A stretch of DNA of 64,000 bases, taken from assembly GCA_964433635.1 (NCBI GenBank), contig CAYSSG010000005.1:18122-82121 (forward strand), read 5' to 3'. The notes beneath the pieces were generated by a model. The model made no database searches and was not told the origin of the DNA. It was given only the letters and a program-made list of their open reading frames with translations. Positions 53,005-62,711 of this stretch are shown here, piece by piece; the first letter of the stretch is position 1; every line of letters starts with the position of its first letter. The DNA is from CAYSSG01 sp964433635 (GTDB taxonomy: Bacteria; Atribacterota; Phoenicimicrobiia; Phoenicimicrobiales; Stramentimicrobiaceae). A program made the translations under genes and the position numbers.

Positions 53005-53061
53005 AAAATATTTTAATCTGAAGGATGATAAAAATATGATATGAAAGGGAGGTATCTGGTG

Positions 53062-54378
53062 ATGGGAACAGTAAAAGTCTTTGCAAGGAAAAGATGGATT
53101 CTGTTGGCTTCAGCCATCAGTCTGGCAGTTATCCTGTTTTGGCTTGTTTCCCCAACCGCCTTTGCTTCTGAAACGCTTGCCCTGAACCTGAATCAATGTA
53201 TTGAGCTTGCCCTGGAAAAGAATCTGGGTTACCTGGTTTCACAAAGTACCGTTGAGGTAAAAGAAGCCCAGATTGAAGAAGCAGAAGGAGCCAAAAAAAT
53301 CAATGTAAAATTACAGGGCGGTTATATCAGAATGAATGAAGCACCTGATATTGAGAGTATCATGGAGGGTGATTTCAGCTATCTTACTTCTACCGGAAAG
53401 GGCGCACCCTATATTAATGTAAGTATTTCCAAAATCCTGTACAGTGGCGGGAAATTTGAGTCGCTCATAGAGCAGGCAGAAGCTGACCGGTCTATTGCTT
53501 TAAATGACCTGGAAAATAAGGCACAGGAAGTGATCTTTCAGGTAACCCGGGCATATTATGGTGTATTACAGACTGAAGGGCTGAGAAAGGTCAGTGAACA
53601 GGCATTGACTCAGATAAAAGCGCACATGGAAACCTCTCAGGCTTTGTTAGCAGAGGGCATGATCGCCCCGATTGATTTAAACCGGATTAAATCCCAATTA
53701 TCAAACCTGGAACACAACCTGATTCGCGCTGAAAACGGTTATGATTTAGCTGTTTACAATCTGAATTCTGTCATGGGGATTGGCCTGGAAACGAATGTCC
53801 GGTTACAGAACAACCTTTCCTATGAACCCTGTGCCATTACCCTGGAAGAGGCAATGGAAAAGGCGATTGAATATCGGCCGGAAATAAAGAATGTAGCGCA
53901 GCAGGGGTTGATCATGGAGGGAATGCTGGATATAGCGAGAAGCAATAAGAAGCCGCAAATCTATATGAATCTGGAATCCGGAATAACCGGCTGGCAGGTT
54001 GCTTTCATCGGTGAGGTTCCTATCTTTGATGGTGGTGTGAATAAAGCGAAAATTAAACAGGCAGAGATCAGTCTGTCTCAGATGGATCAGAACCGGAAGC
54101 AGGTGGAGCAGTTCATTGAATTTGAGGTCCGTTCGGCTTACCTGAATATGAAAGAAGCAGAAAAATTAATCAGTGTAACCGAACAGGGCATTGAAAATTC
54201 GAAGGAAAGTTTTCGTATTGCCCAGGTAAAATATAATGAAGGAATTGCCACCAACACCGAAGTCATTGATGCTCAAAGTGCCCTGATCGAAGCAGAGACC
54301 AATCACCTGAATGCACTGTATGATTATAATACCAACAGGGCAGCTTTAATAAAAGCCATGGGTATCATCGGTCAGTAA
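53062..54378 (+). CDS. TolC-family outer membrane efflux protein
   Basis: 438 aa from ATG 53062, with GGGAGG nine bases upstream; the ORF extends to ATG 53041 without support. A signal peptide (basic KVFARKRW, hydrophobic stretch, cleavage near TAFASE) is followed by two OEP repeats. These are of the long alpha-helical type with LNLNQCIELALEKN and LEEAMEKAIEYRPEI at their starts. It forms the outer-membrane duct for the RND pump encoded next. Its presence shows an outer membrane. Confidence 0.92.
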   Translation: MGTVKVFARKRWILLASAISLAVILFWLVSPTAFASETLALNLNQCIELALEKNLGYLVSQSTVEVKEAQIEEAEGAKKINVKLQGGYIRMNEAPDIESIMEGDFSYLTSTGKGAPYINVSISKILYSGGKFESLIEQAEADRSIALNDLENKAQEVIFQVTRAYYGVLQTEGLRKVSEQALTQIKAHMETSQALLAEGMIAPIDLNRIKSQLSNLEHNLIRAENGYDLAVYNLNSVMGIGLETNVRLQNNLSYEPCAITLEEAMEKAIEYRPEIKNVAQQGLIMEGMLDIARSNKKPQIYMNLESGITGWQVAFIGEVPIFDGGVNKAKIKQAEISLSQMDQNRKQVEQFIEFEVRSAYLNMKEAEKLISVTEQGIENSKESFRIAQVKYNEGIATNTEVIDAQSALIEAETNHLNALYDYNTNRAALIKAMGIIGQ

Positions 54379-54415
54379 GTAAGAAGATCAGAAGAATCAA
54401 ATGCTTTATTTTTTG

Positions 54416-54439
54416 ACGCGATTGCTGATGGCGTTTTTT
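54416..54439 (+). terminator. Weak terminator after tolC
   Basis: ACGC (54416-54419) and GCGT (54431-54434) with a T6 run from 54434. The stem is only four or five pairs, so it is tentative. Confidence 0.3.
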
Positions 54440-54455
54440 AAGTATATTTTCTGAT

Positions 54456-54535
54456 GATGTCATTTTCAATTGATCAAAACACGACCTGGTTTTGATTATT
54501 GATTTGCCCAAAAATGCAGGGTTGAAAATGACATC
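54456..54535. repeat. Nested inverted repeat (three-way-junction-like) between tolC and the MFP gene
   Basis: Outer arms GATGTCATTTTCAA (54456-54469) and TTGAAAATGACATC (54522-54535) pair perfectly over 14 bp. Inside, ATCAAAAC (54473-54480) pairs with GTTTTGAT (54489-54496), and CCC/GGG near 54507-54521 may form a third arm. It has no T tail, so it is not a plain terminator. Confidence 0.75.
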
Positions 54536-54648
54536 CATATTCAATAAGGTCAATTTTCATGAGAATCATTGACAGTTTTTCAAAGAGAGTTTCCTCATGA
54601 AATTGTTAATCCTGGAAAAATCATGATGTAGAGAGGAATAGATGCCGG

Positions 54649-55932
54649 ATGAAGATAAGAGGACGCTTTCTCTTTTTTGTTATTCTACTATTACTTGCAG
54701 GTTTGGTAGCATTTCGGGTAGTCAGTCAGCTTAACCTGAATAAAAAAAATGAGCCACAAATCAACCAGGAGTTACCTGAAAAAATAATTCCTGTTCAGGC
54801 AGCAAGCGTGCAGCACGGTGAGATGAAGACATTTCTGACAGTGACAGGTCTGGTAGAGCCCAGGGAGACCGTGAGGGTAAATGCCAAAATAATAGGGCAG
54901 GTGAAAGAGGTTCTGGTTTCTGAAGGGGAAGATGTTGAAAAAGATGACCTGTTAATACGCCTGGATGATGAGCAGATTCGCCTGCAGATTGACCAGGCAA
55001 AGGCAACCCGGGATTCAGCTCAGGCATCCCTGGAAAAAGTAAAGGCAGGTGCCCGTCCACAGGAGGTTAGCCAGGCTGAAGCAGCTATGCAGCAGTCAAA
55101 AATCAATCTGGACAGCATAGAAGAAAATTATCTGCGGATGGAAAAATTATTGTCTGAAGGAGCAGTTTCACAGCAGCAGTACGATCAGGCTAAGGGGCAA
55201 TATGAAATTGCCGTGTCTCAGTACCGGGCAGCTGAAGAGAGATATGATCTGGTTAAGGAAGGTGCTTCACAGGAAGATATCAGAACAGTTGAAGCGCAGG
55301 TCAGGCAGGCACAGTCTGCACTGGAAATAGCTGAATCTCAATTAAGAAATACGATTGTCAGGGCACCCGTCAGCGGAAAAGTAACTGCTGTTTCGGTGAA
55401 AACCGGAGAGATCGTTTCTTCTGCAGTCCCCCTGTTGACCATATTGGATGTCAGTGAGTTATTTGTTATATCAGGAATTTCAGAAAAGGATATCGCTTCA
55501 GTTAAGATTGGGCAGCAATCAGAGGTTTTTATTGACGCATTTCCTCAGGAAAAATTTTCCGGTGAAGTGTTCACTATGGGTGCTATCGTTAATCCGACCA
55601 GTAAAACGATGGAGATTAAAATCAAGATTATCGAACCGCATATCTATATACCTCCCGGCGTTTTTGCCCGAGCAAATATTTTAATACAAAAAAATCCCGA
55701 AGCATTGGTGATTCCTTCTGCTGCCCTGACCAGGAGATCTGATGGGCTGTTTGTTTATGTGCTCAATCAGGATATAGCAGAGCGGAGAGCTGTCATCACC
55801 GGGATCTCACAGGGTAACCAGGTAGAAGTGGTAGAGGGATTACATTTGGATGAAATCATCGTCGTATCGGGAAATATTACCCTGGAAGAAGGGGATCGGG
55901 TAAGGGTAACCAATCGGGAGGAGATTGAGTGA
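54649..55932 (+). CDS. RND efflux periplasmic membrane-fusion protein (HlyD/AcrA family)
   Basis: 427 aa. An N-terminal membrane anchor (about 7-25) without a lipobox, then a lipoyl half (VTGLVEPRETVRVNAKIIGQVKEVLV), a long coiled-coil hairpin (about 100-215) and the second lipoyl half (NTIVRAPVSGKVTAVSV). Barrel and membrane-proximal domains follow. It bridges the pump and TolC. GAGAGGA precedes ATG 54649, and its stop overlaps the pump gene by four bases. Confidence 0.92.
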   Translation: MKIRGRFLFFVILLLLAGLVAFRVVSQLNLNKKNEPQINQELPEKIIPVQAASVQHGEMKTFLTVTGLVEPRETVRVNAKIIGQVKEVLVSEGEDVEKDDLLIRLDDEQIRLQIDQAKATRDSAQASLEKVKAGARPQEVSQAEAAMQQSKINLDSIEENYLRMEKLLSEGAVSQQQYDQAKGQYEIAVSQYRAAEERYDLVKEGASQEDIRTVEAQVRQAQSALEIAESQLRNTIVRAPVSGKVTAVSVKTGEIVSSAVPLLTILDVSELFVISGISEKDIASVKIGQQSEVFIDAFPQEKFSGEVFTMGAIVNPTSKTMEIKIKIIEPHIYIPPGVFARANILIQKNPEALVIPSAALTRRSDGLFVYVLNQDIAERRAVITGISQGNQVEVVEGLHLDEIIVVSGNITLEEGDRVRVTNREEIE

Positions 55933-58900
55933 ACCTGCCGAAGTTCTCAGTGGATAGACCTGTTACCATACTGATGCTTTTTATTGCCCTGATAGTGATT
56001 GGAATCATTTCTTATCAGGGATTAGGTCTTGATTTACTGCCTGATCTTTCTTTCCCAATTTCTGCTGTCATCGTCTCTTATCCGGGCGTTGCCCCGGAGG
56101 AGATTGAAACACTCATTACGATTCCCCTGGAGGAGGCTGTAAGCACCATCAGTCGCATCGATACGATTACCTCCTATTCCAGGGAGGGCAGTTCTGTGGT
56201 GCTTTTATCCTTTCAATGGGGAACGGATATGGATATTGCCTCTCTGGAAATAAGAGAAAAGATAGATCAGATCAAAAGCATACTCCCTGACGGAGCAAGC
56301 GATCCCATCATTTTTAAAGCTGATCCGTCCATGATGCCGATGATGGTATTGGGTATGAGTTCTGAACAATATGAACTCCAGGAATTAGAAAAATTTGCCC
56401 AGGATGTAGCAAAACCCAGGCTGGAAAGACTGGAAGGGATTGCCCAAGCTGCCGTCAGCGGTGGACTGGAGAGAGAAATCCTGGTTTCCGTAAATAGTGA
56501 AAAGCTGCGGGCGAACATGCTGACTTTTAATCAGGTCGTCATGTCCCTGGGCAGTGAGAATATCAACTTACCGGCCGGTACTGTAAGGGAAGGAAATGTA
56601 GATTTTCTTATCAGGACACTGGGTCGTTTTGAAGATATGGAAGATATTCGCAACGTGGTCATCGCCAATATGCAGGGTCATCAGTTTTATCTCAGAGAAA
56701 TTGCCCAGGTTTCGGATACATTCAAGGAACAGAACGCCATTGCCCATATGAATGGTTCACCCAGTATAGCCTTCAGTCTTCAGAAGGAATCAGGAACCAA
56801 TACGGTGATTGTTGCCAACCGGATAAACAGAGAGCTTGAAACCATAGAGAGCATCCTTCCCGGGGATATTAAATTAATTACTATCTATGATTCATCTGAT
56901 TTTATCAAAAAAACAATCTCCGAGGTTACCAGTACCTTGCTCATCGGAGCGTTGCTGGCAATCCTCGTATTATACATCTTTCTGCGCAGCTTCAGCAGCA
57001 CATTCATTATTGGTTTAGCGATTCCCATCTCTGTTATCTCTGCCTTCACGCTGCTCTATTTTGCTGATTTGACCTTAAATATGATGACCTTAGGCGGGCT
57101 GGCATTAGGAATAGGCATGCTGGTGGATAATGGAATTGTGGTCTCTGAGAATATTTTTCGGCATCGGGAATTGGGGGAAGAGATATCCCTGGCAGCGAAT
57201 CAGGGAGCCAATGAGGTAAGAGAGGCCGTCACAGCTTCCACACTGACCACTATTGCTGTTTTTCTGCCGGTGGCGTATGTTTCCGGAATTGCCGGGGAAT
57301 TATTTAAAACCATGGGTTTGACCATCACATTCTCTTTGCTTATGTCCTTGTTTGTAGCGCTTACCCTGATTCCTATGCTCTCTTCCAAATTAATGCGTAA
57401 GAGAAGGTTAGCCTCTCCTGCGGGAGATACAGAAATAATGAACCATCACAAAGAATGCACGTCTGACGCTGCACCCGGAAGAAGAGGTTTTATGATGGTG
57501 ATCAATCAGGAATACTGCTCTATGATACAATGGGCTTTACATCACCGGGGCATTGTTATCCTGATGGCTATCCTTATTCTGGTGATATCATTCTTCCTGT
57601 TCCAGATAGTGGGAACCGAGTTTTTCCCGTCCGTTGATCAGGGAACCTTTAATATTAACGTTTCCCTGCCGGTCGGTACGAATTTAGAGGTAACAAAGGA
57701 AGTCATTGAGGATATTGAGTCTATCGCAAGAGAAACGCCTGAAATCAGAGACATTTTTACAACCATTGGCAGCGGCGGTATGGGAAGCATGGGAATGGGA
57801 GGGAGCGGAAGTAATGCCGGTACAATGATGGTATCATTGATTGAACAGGCGGACAGGGAAAGGGGAAGCAAAGAGATTATTGCCGATTTGAGGGGTAAAA
57901 TCGGTGAATACCCGGATACCAGAATCAATATCGGCGAACAGGGCATGTCATTTTCCACAGGTTCACCCCTTTCTATCAAAATAACCGGTAGTTCTATGGA
58001 AGAACTTGAATCTATCTCCCGGGTCATCATTGACCTGTTAAGTGAAGTGAACGGGATTGTCGATTTACAAAGCAGCATAGAAGATGTTCGTCCTGAATTA
58101 CATATTAAAATTGATCGTGAAAAAGCCAATTTATATGGATTAAGTACCAGTCAGGTTGCCTCCAGCATGCAGGATGCACTCCTGGGAAAGGTTGCCAGTT
58201 ATTATCAGGAAGGCGGAGACCAGTTTGATATTCGGGTCAGTCTGGATAAAGAAGATCGGAATAATCTGCAAAAACTGGAAAATCTTCATATCAGTTCCGG
58301 TTATGGTTTGCAGATTCCTTTGAAGGAGATTGCTTCGATTGATATCGGTACCGGTCCTCAGGGAATCAATCGTGAAAACCAGCAGAGACAGGTGACGGTA
58401 AATGGAAATGTCAGTGGACGTTTTTTGGGAAATGTCATCCGGGATGCGCAGGAAAAGATGAGTTCATTGGTATTACCTGATGGGTATCATTATATTTTTG
58501 CCGGTGAGAATCAGGAAATGATGGAGTCCTTCGGCAGTCTTTTCTTCGCCCTGATCCTCTCAATTTTTTTAGTCTATATGATTATTGCTGCCCAGTTTGA
58601 GTCATTGTTATTCCCATTCGCAGTGATTTTATCCATTCCCTTTGCGATGATCGGTGTGATTATTGCCCTATTACTTGCCGGGACAAGCTTCAATGTTCTG
58701 GCTTTTATCGGTTTGATCATGCTGGCTGGCATTGTTGTCAACAATGCAATTGTTTTAATAGATTACATTAATCAGTTACGAAAAAGGGGTATGGAACGAA
58801 ACGAGGCAATTATCCAGGGAGGAAGTACTCGCTTGAGGCCTATCCTAATGACGACCCTTACCACAGTCCTGGCAATGATTCCCATGGCTGTTGGAGCAGG

Positions 58901-59042
58901 AGAAGGAGCCGAAATGCGGGCTCCCATGGCTGTAACGATTATCGGGGGATTAACCTCATCGACCCTGCTGACCTTGATTATTGTTCCGATTTTTTATACT
59001 TTTCTGGATGATCTGGCCAAAAAATTACATATTCAGTTTTAA
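55929..59042 (+). CDS. RND-family efflux pump (AcrB/HAE1-like)
   Basis: 1037 aa, starting at GTG 55929. Twelve membrane helices in two halves with large periplasmic loops, the AcrB plan. N-terminal LPKFSVDRPVTILMLFIALI, the helix 4 motif GGLALGIGMLVDNGIVVSEN with its proton-relay aspartate, and the second-half GLIMLAGIVVNNAIVLIDYI are visible. A GMGSMGMGGSGSNAG glycine/methionine-rich loop occurs in the second periplasmic part. It exports hydrophobic compounds using the proton or sodium gradient. Confidence 0.94.
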   Translation: MNLPKFSVDRPVTILMLFIALIVIGIISYQGLGLDLLPDLSFPISAVIVSYPGVAPEEIETLITIPLEEAVSTISRIDTITSYSREGSSVVLLSFQWGTDMDIASLEIREKIDQIKSILPDGASDPIIFKADPSMMPMMVLGMSSEQYELQELEKFAQDVAKPRLERLEGIAQAAVSGGLEREILVSVNSEKLRANMLTFNQVVMSLGSENINLPAGTVREGNVDFLIRTLGRFEDMEDIRNVVIANMQGHQFYLREIAQVSDTFKEQNAIAHMNGSPSIAFSLQKESGTNTVIVANRINRELETIESILPGDIKLITIYDSSDFIKKTISEVTSTLLIGALLAILVLYIFLRSFSSTFIIGLAIPISVISAFTLLYFADLTLNMMTLGGLALGIGMLVDNGIVVSENIFRHRELGEEISLAANQGANEVREAVTASTLTTIAVFLPVAYVSGIAGELFKTMGLTITFSLLMSLFVALTLIPMLSSKLMRKRRLASPAGDTEIMNHHKECTSDAAPGRRGFMMVINQEYCSMIQWALHHRGIVILMAILILVISFFLFQIVGTEFFPSVDQGTFNINVSLPVGTNLEVTKEVIEDIESIARETPEIRDIFTTIGSGGMGSMGMGGSGSNAGTMMVSLIEQADRERGSKEIIADLRGKIGEYPDTRINIGEQGMSFSTGSPLSIKITGSSMEELESISRVIIDLLSEVNGIVDLQSSIEDVRPELHIKIDREKANLYGLSTSQVASSMQDALLGKVASYYQEGGDQFDIRVSLDKEDRNNLQKLENLHISSGYGLQIPLKEIASIDIGTGPQGINRENQQRQVTVNGNVSGRFLGNVIRDAQEKMSSLVLPDGYHYIFAGENQEMMESFGSLFFALILSIFLVYMIIAAQFESLLFPFAVILSIPFAMIGVIIALLLAGTSFNVLAFIGLIMLAGIVVNNAIVLIDYINQLRKRGMERNEAIIQGGSTRLRPILMTTLTTVLAMIPMAVGAGEGAEMRAPMAVTIIGGLTSSTLLTLIIVPIFYTFLDDLAKKLHIQF

Positions 59043-59199
59043 ATGGTATAATTTTACTAAGTTGCCACTAAAATAATAATTGCGCTTGCATAGAATAGTA
59101 TTAAATAATAGTATATAATAGAATGTAAATTTGTAAATTTTCATTTTAAAATGCTTTTATGAAAATAAATCAGAATCAATATCCGGGAGGAAAAGTAAG

Positions 59200-60942
59200 T
59201 TGAAAAATAACAAAATGATTAGACCTCTTCTCTTATTTTTAATCATGCTTTTATTATCGCTTGTTTTATGTGCAAACCCGAGCTTTGCCCAGAATGGCGG
59301 TAGAATTACTGCTATTGTGGTTCGGGAAAATGAAAATATCAATACAGATTTGATTGTATCTCAAATCACCTCCAATATAGGAGACCTGTTCTCCAAGGAT
59401 AAGGTTCAGGCTGATATGAAGGCGATTTTTGAATTAGGGTATTTTCAGGATGTACAGGTCAAGTTAGAACCATTTCGGGATGGATATCGCGTTGTTTATG
59501 AGGTCAAAGAAAATGCCATGATCAAAGATATCGTGATTGAGGGGAGTACCGTATTGGAAGAGCAGGAGATAAAGGATGTCATGGTATTGAATAGCGGACA
59601 GATATTTTCCCAGGCAATCCTGCAAAATGACCTGGACAGGATTTCTCAATTATATAAGGAAAGGGGATTGATTCTGGCACAGCTGGAGGATATTGATTTT
59701 AATCAGAATACCGGTATCCTGTCTATCACCCTGACTGAAGGAAGAGTTGAAGAAATTAAGATTACCGGTAATGAAAAGACCGTAGACCGGGTCATCAGAA
59801 GGGAAATAAAGATTGAAACAGGGGAATTGTTTGATTTTGAGAAAGTAAGAAAAGCCCTTCAGGATATCTATAATCTCGGTTTTTTTGAGGATGTTTCCAT
59901 GAAGCTGGAGCCGGGAAGTACAGATGAATTAATTGTGCTGGTCATTGAAGTGGCGGAAAAGAGCACAGGTATATTGGGTGGAGGAGGAGGTTACAGTTCA
60001 GGCGAAGGCCTGTTTGGCTATGCCAGTATAAAAGAGGCCAACCTTTTCGGCAGAGGCCAGAGCCTTGAGGCAAAGCTGGAGGTTGGTACCAGAACAACCT
60101 ATAAGGTCTCCTTTTATGAGCCATGGCTGGGGAATACGCCAACATTCCTGGGATTAGATGTCTATGATACCTTTTTAACAACCAAAGAAGAGATAGGCGG
60201 TATTGATTCAGAATACGAAGTGGAACGATTGGGAGGAAAATTATCCTTCGGCAGAGAATTCAAGGACAGTTTTAAAATTGGACTGGAATTTAAAACAGAA
60301 GAGGCAACCTATGAATTAATCACCGGTCAGTTACCGGATGATATTCAGGAGGGATTGACCAATAGTTTCAGGCCGATTCTAATTTATGATACCAGGGATG
60401 ATGTGTTTAATCCGACGGAAGGATGGTATGGCATTGCGTCTATTGAGAATGCGGGCGATTTTTTAGGTGGGGACTATAACTACCGGAAATACGACCTGGA
60501 TCTGAGGACCTATATATCGACGGATGTCTTTGACGAGGATGAGAAGGATGAAACAAAATTAACCAGTACTATTAATGACGGTGTCCTAGCCATGAGAGCG
60601 ATGTTCGGTTATGGCAATACAAGCCTGCCTTCATTTGCCAAATATGAAGCAGGAGGCTTGGGGACGATTAGAGGGTATGAATACAAGGAATTTGTAGGAG
60701 ATACCTCTCTGATCTTTAATGTGGAATACCGCTTCCCTCTGTCTGATAATTTACAGGGCGTTGTCTTTGCAGATCTGGGTAGCGTCTGGGATTTTGGTGA
60801 ATCAATCAACATGGATGATTTAAAATTTGGCAAAGGAATCGGGATACGGTTTGATACCTTTATCGGACCGATCAGTATTGACTATGGTTTTGGAGAGGAT
60901 CAGGTAGGCAGGACTTATTTCAGTATCGGTCATACATTCTGA
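59200..60942 (+). CDS. bamA: Outer membrane protein assembly factor BamA (Omp85)
   Basis: 580 aa from TTG 59200, with GGGAGGA upstream. A signal peptide (cleavage near SFAQN) is followed by three POTRA domains (about 30-105, 106-183, 184-255), each with a GYF/GFF-type motif (FELGYFQDV, YNLGFFEDV). The outer-membrane barrel carries the lid-loop motif GLGTIRGYEYKEF, and ends in phenylalanine (SIGHTF), the beta-barrel sorting signal. E. coli BamA has five POTRA domains; three is a shorter form. It inserts barrels into the outer membrane. Confidence 0.94.
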   Translation: MKNNKMIRPLLLFLIMLLLSLVLCANPSFAQNGGRITAIVVRENENINTDLIVSQITSNIGDLFSKDKVQADMKAIFELGYFQDVQVKLEPFRDGYRVVYEVKENAMIKDIVIEGSTVLEEQEIKDVMVLNSGQIFSQAILQNDLDRISQLYKERGLILAQLEDIDFNQNTGILSITLTEGRVEEIKITGNEKTVDRVIRREIKIETGELFDFEKVRKALQDIYNLGFFEDVSMKLEPGSTDELIVLVIEVAEKSTGILGGGGGYSSGEGLFGYASIKEANLFGRGQSLEAKLEVGTRTTYKVSFYEPWLGNTPTFLGLDVYDTFLTTKEEIGGIDSEYEVERLGGKLSFGREFKDSFKIGLEFKTEEATYELITGQLPDDIQEGLTNSFRPILIYDTRDDVFNPTEGWYGIASIENAGDFLGGDYNYRKYDLDLRTYISTDVFDEDEKDETKLTSTINDGVLAMRAMFGYGNTSLPSFAKYEAGGLGTIRGYEYKEFVGDTSLIFNVEYRFPLSDNLQGVVFADLGSVWDFGESINMDDLKFGKGIGIRFDTFIGPISIDYGFGEDQVGRTYFSIGHTF

Positions 60943-61047
60943 TTGTCTGAAAATAACTTCAAAAAGATATCCTCATATGTGAAAATATTTTTTTGAAAAT
61001 GGGATATGTTTCAATTGTAGAGATAAATATTAAGGAGGAATTACTGT

Positions 61048-61578
61048 ATGATTTTTAACTTGAACGGCAGGACAAAAGGGTGGAGTAAATTATTCGTTAT
61101 GGTAGCTGTTGTCATGATACTGGCTACTTTGTGTACGATGGGTGCTTTTTCTCAGAATATCGGATTGATCAGCTTAGCCAAAGTAACAGCCAGTCACCCT
61201 AATACCGAGAAGATTAATCAGCTGAATCAACAATTACGCACTGAATTGCAGACCAGGCAGGAGAAGCTGAATCAGGAGGGCAAAGGTCTCGAAGAGACAG
61301 CATTATTGAAACTGGAAGAGAAGTTTAATACCGAGTGGGAACCTGTTAAGCAAAAGTTATTAACCCAGATGCAGGCATTACAGGCAGAAAGAAATTCAGA
61401 TATTGTACAGGCGATTAAATCAGTTGGCGAAAAAGGGAGTTACCAGGTTATTATCAATAGTGAAGTGCCGGTCATTGCCGGTAATGATATCAACGAATAT
61501 CCTATCATTCTGTATGGCGGTACGAATGTAACCCAGGATGTGATTGCAGAATTAGGCAAAATTGTTGCCAGTAATTGA
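61048..61578 (+). CDS. OmpH/Skp-family periplasmic chaperone
   Basis: 176 aa, with AAGGAGG before ATG 61048. A signal peptide with hydrophobic core (LFVMVAVVMILATLCTMG) is followed by IGLISLAKVTASHPNTEKI, typical of the family. A coiled coil (about 65-130) and a C-terminal strand part (YQVIINSEVPVIAGNDI) complete it. Skp holds unfolded outer-membrane proteins on their way to BamA, encoded just upstream. Confidence 0.82.
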   Translation: MIFNLNGRTKGWSKLFVMVAVVMILATLCTMGAFSQNIGLISLAKVTASHPNTEKINQLNQQLRTELQTRQEKLNQEGKGLEETALLKLEEKFNTEWEPVKQKLLTQMQALQAERNSDIVQAIKSVGEKGSYQVIINSEVPVIAGNDINEYPIILYGGTNVTQDVIAELGKIVASN

Positions 61579-61622
61579 AATAGTTTAAAATCTGTTTCTG
61601 TAAATTGATTCGGGAGAGGCCT

Positions 61623-62345
61623 TTGGAAAAAATCTGGACTGATCAGCTTGTAAAGATATACCGTAAAAGAAAAGTTGTCAATGAAGTAAACCTGGAAATC
61701 AATAGAGGAGAGGTAGTTGGATTGCTTGGATCCAATGGTGCAGGTAAGACAACGACCTTCTACATGATTGTAGGTCTGATACGTCCGGATAAAGGGCATG
61801 TATTTTTCAAGGAGAAAGAGATCACCCACACCCCCATGTATCAGAGGTCCAGAATGGGATTGGGGTACCTTGCTCAGGAGCCGTCTATTTTCAGGAAGCT
61901 GACTGTACATGAGAATATCCTGTTAATCCTGGAAGCTTTGGGAGTTGACCGTATAGAGCGGGAAAAGAGATGCCGGAATATGCTGCAGGAGTTGGAAATC
62001 AATCATCTGGCAGAATATAAAGGGTATATGCTTTCAGGCGGTGAGAGGAGAAGGGTTGAGATTGCCCGTACCCTGGCCAGCTCACCCTCTTTTATTCTTC
62101 TCGATGAACCTTTTACCGGAATCGATCCCATTGCCGTCTATGATATCCAGGAAATTATCGGATACCTCAAAGAAAAGGGACTGGGGATTCTGATTACCGA
62201 TCATAATGTCAGAGAAACCATGAAAATTACGGACCGTACCTATATCATGCATGACGGAAAGATTCTGGCTTCCGGTCATCCTTCGGAAGTTGCAAATTCT
62301 GAAATAACCCGGAAATATTATCTGGGAGAACGATTTGCTCTATAA
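61623..62345 (+). CDS. lptB: Lipopolysaccharide export ATP-binding protein LptB
   Basis: 240 aa from TTG 61623, close to the 241 aa of E. coli LptB, with GGGAG upstream; TTG 61605 is in frame without a site. ABC ATPase motifs: GSNGAGKTTTFYMIVG, Q-loop GYLAQEPSIF, signature LSGGERRRVEIA, Walker B ILLDEPFTGIDP and switch TDHNVRE. Nearly every homologue begins EKIW...LVKIYRKRKVVN as here. It drives LPS transport with LptFG and LptC, which are not in this window. Confidence 0.93.
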   Translation: MEKIWTDQLVKIYRKRKVVNEVNLEINRGEVVGLLGSNGAGKTTTFYMIVGLIRPDKGHVFFKEKEITHTPMYQRSRMGLGYLAQEPSIFRKLTVHENILLILEALGVDRIEREKRCRNMLQELEINHLAEYKGYMLSGGERRRVEIARTLASSPSFILLDEPFTGIDPIAVYDIQEIIGYLKEKGLGILITDHNVRETMKITDRTYIMHDGKILASGHPSEVANSEITRKYYLGERFAL

Positions 62346-62711
62346 AAGCGTTATTGGTTTTTGGTTTTTAGTTTTTAGCTAGGAAGAACAAGTAAAAGGT
62401 TTAATCATAATTTACAATAAATATAGGACCAAGAGGTTTTTAATTTTTAAATAATCTGTTGACACGTGAAATGTTTTAATTACTTTATTTTTACTTCTTT
62501 CTTGATAGTTACGGTATTTAGAATGTGATATATAATATTAACACAATATATACACATTCTATATTGTTTTAAAATTGTACATAGATGAAGGTATAAATTA
62601 GATTATCGCCTGTTTATTCTCACTGTTTTATTTAACTAAAAACCAAAAACCAAAAACTAAAAACTATTTTAAGAGAGAGGTTTCAAAGGAGTTGTCTCTC
62701 CTGACTATATT
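62346..62711. repeat. 366-bp gap bracketed by opposed AAAAACC heptamer tracts
   Basis: The left tract (62351-62379) reads TTGGTTTTTGGTTTTTAG, and the right (62634-62667) reads AACTAAA AACCAAA AACCAAA AACTAAA AACTA. They are inverted, with 20 consecutive bases complementary. The middle is AT-rich (about 62380-62633) with no ORF. Just before the next gene a short AGGAG/CTCCT hairpin (62683-62705) follows. Confidence 0.7.
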
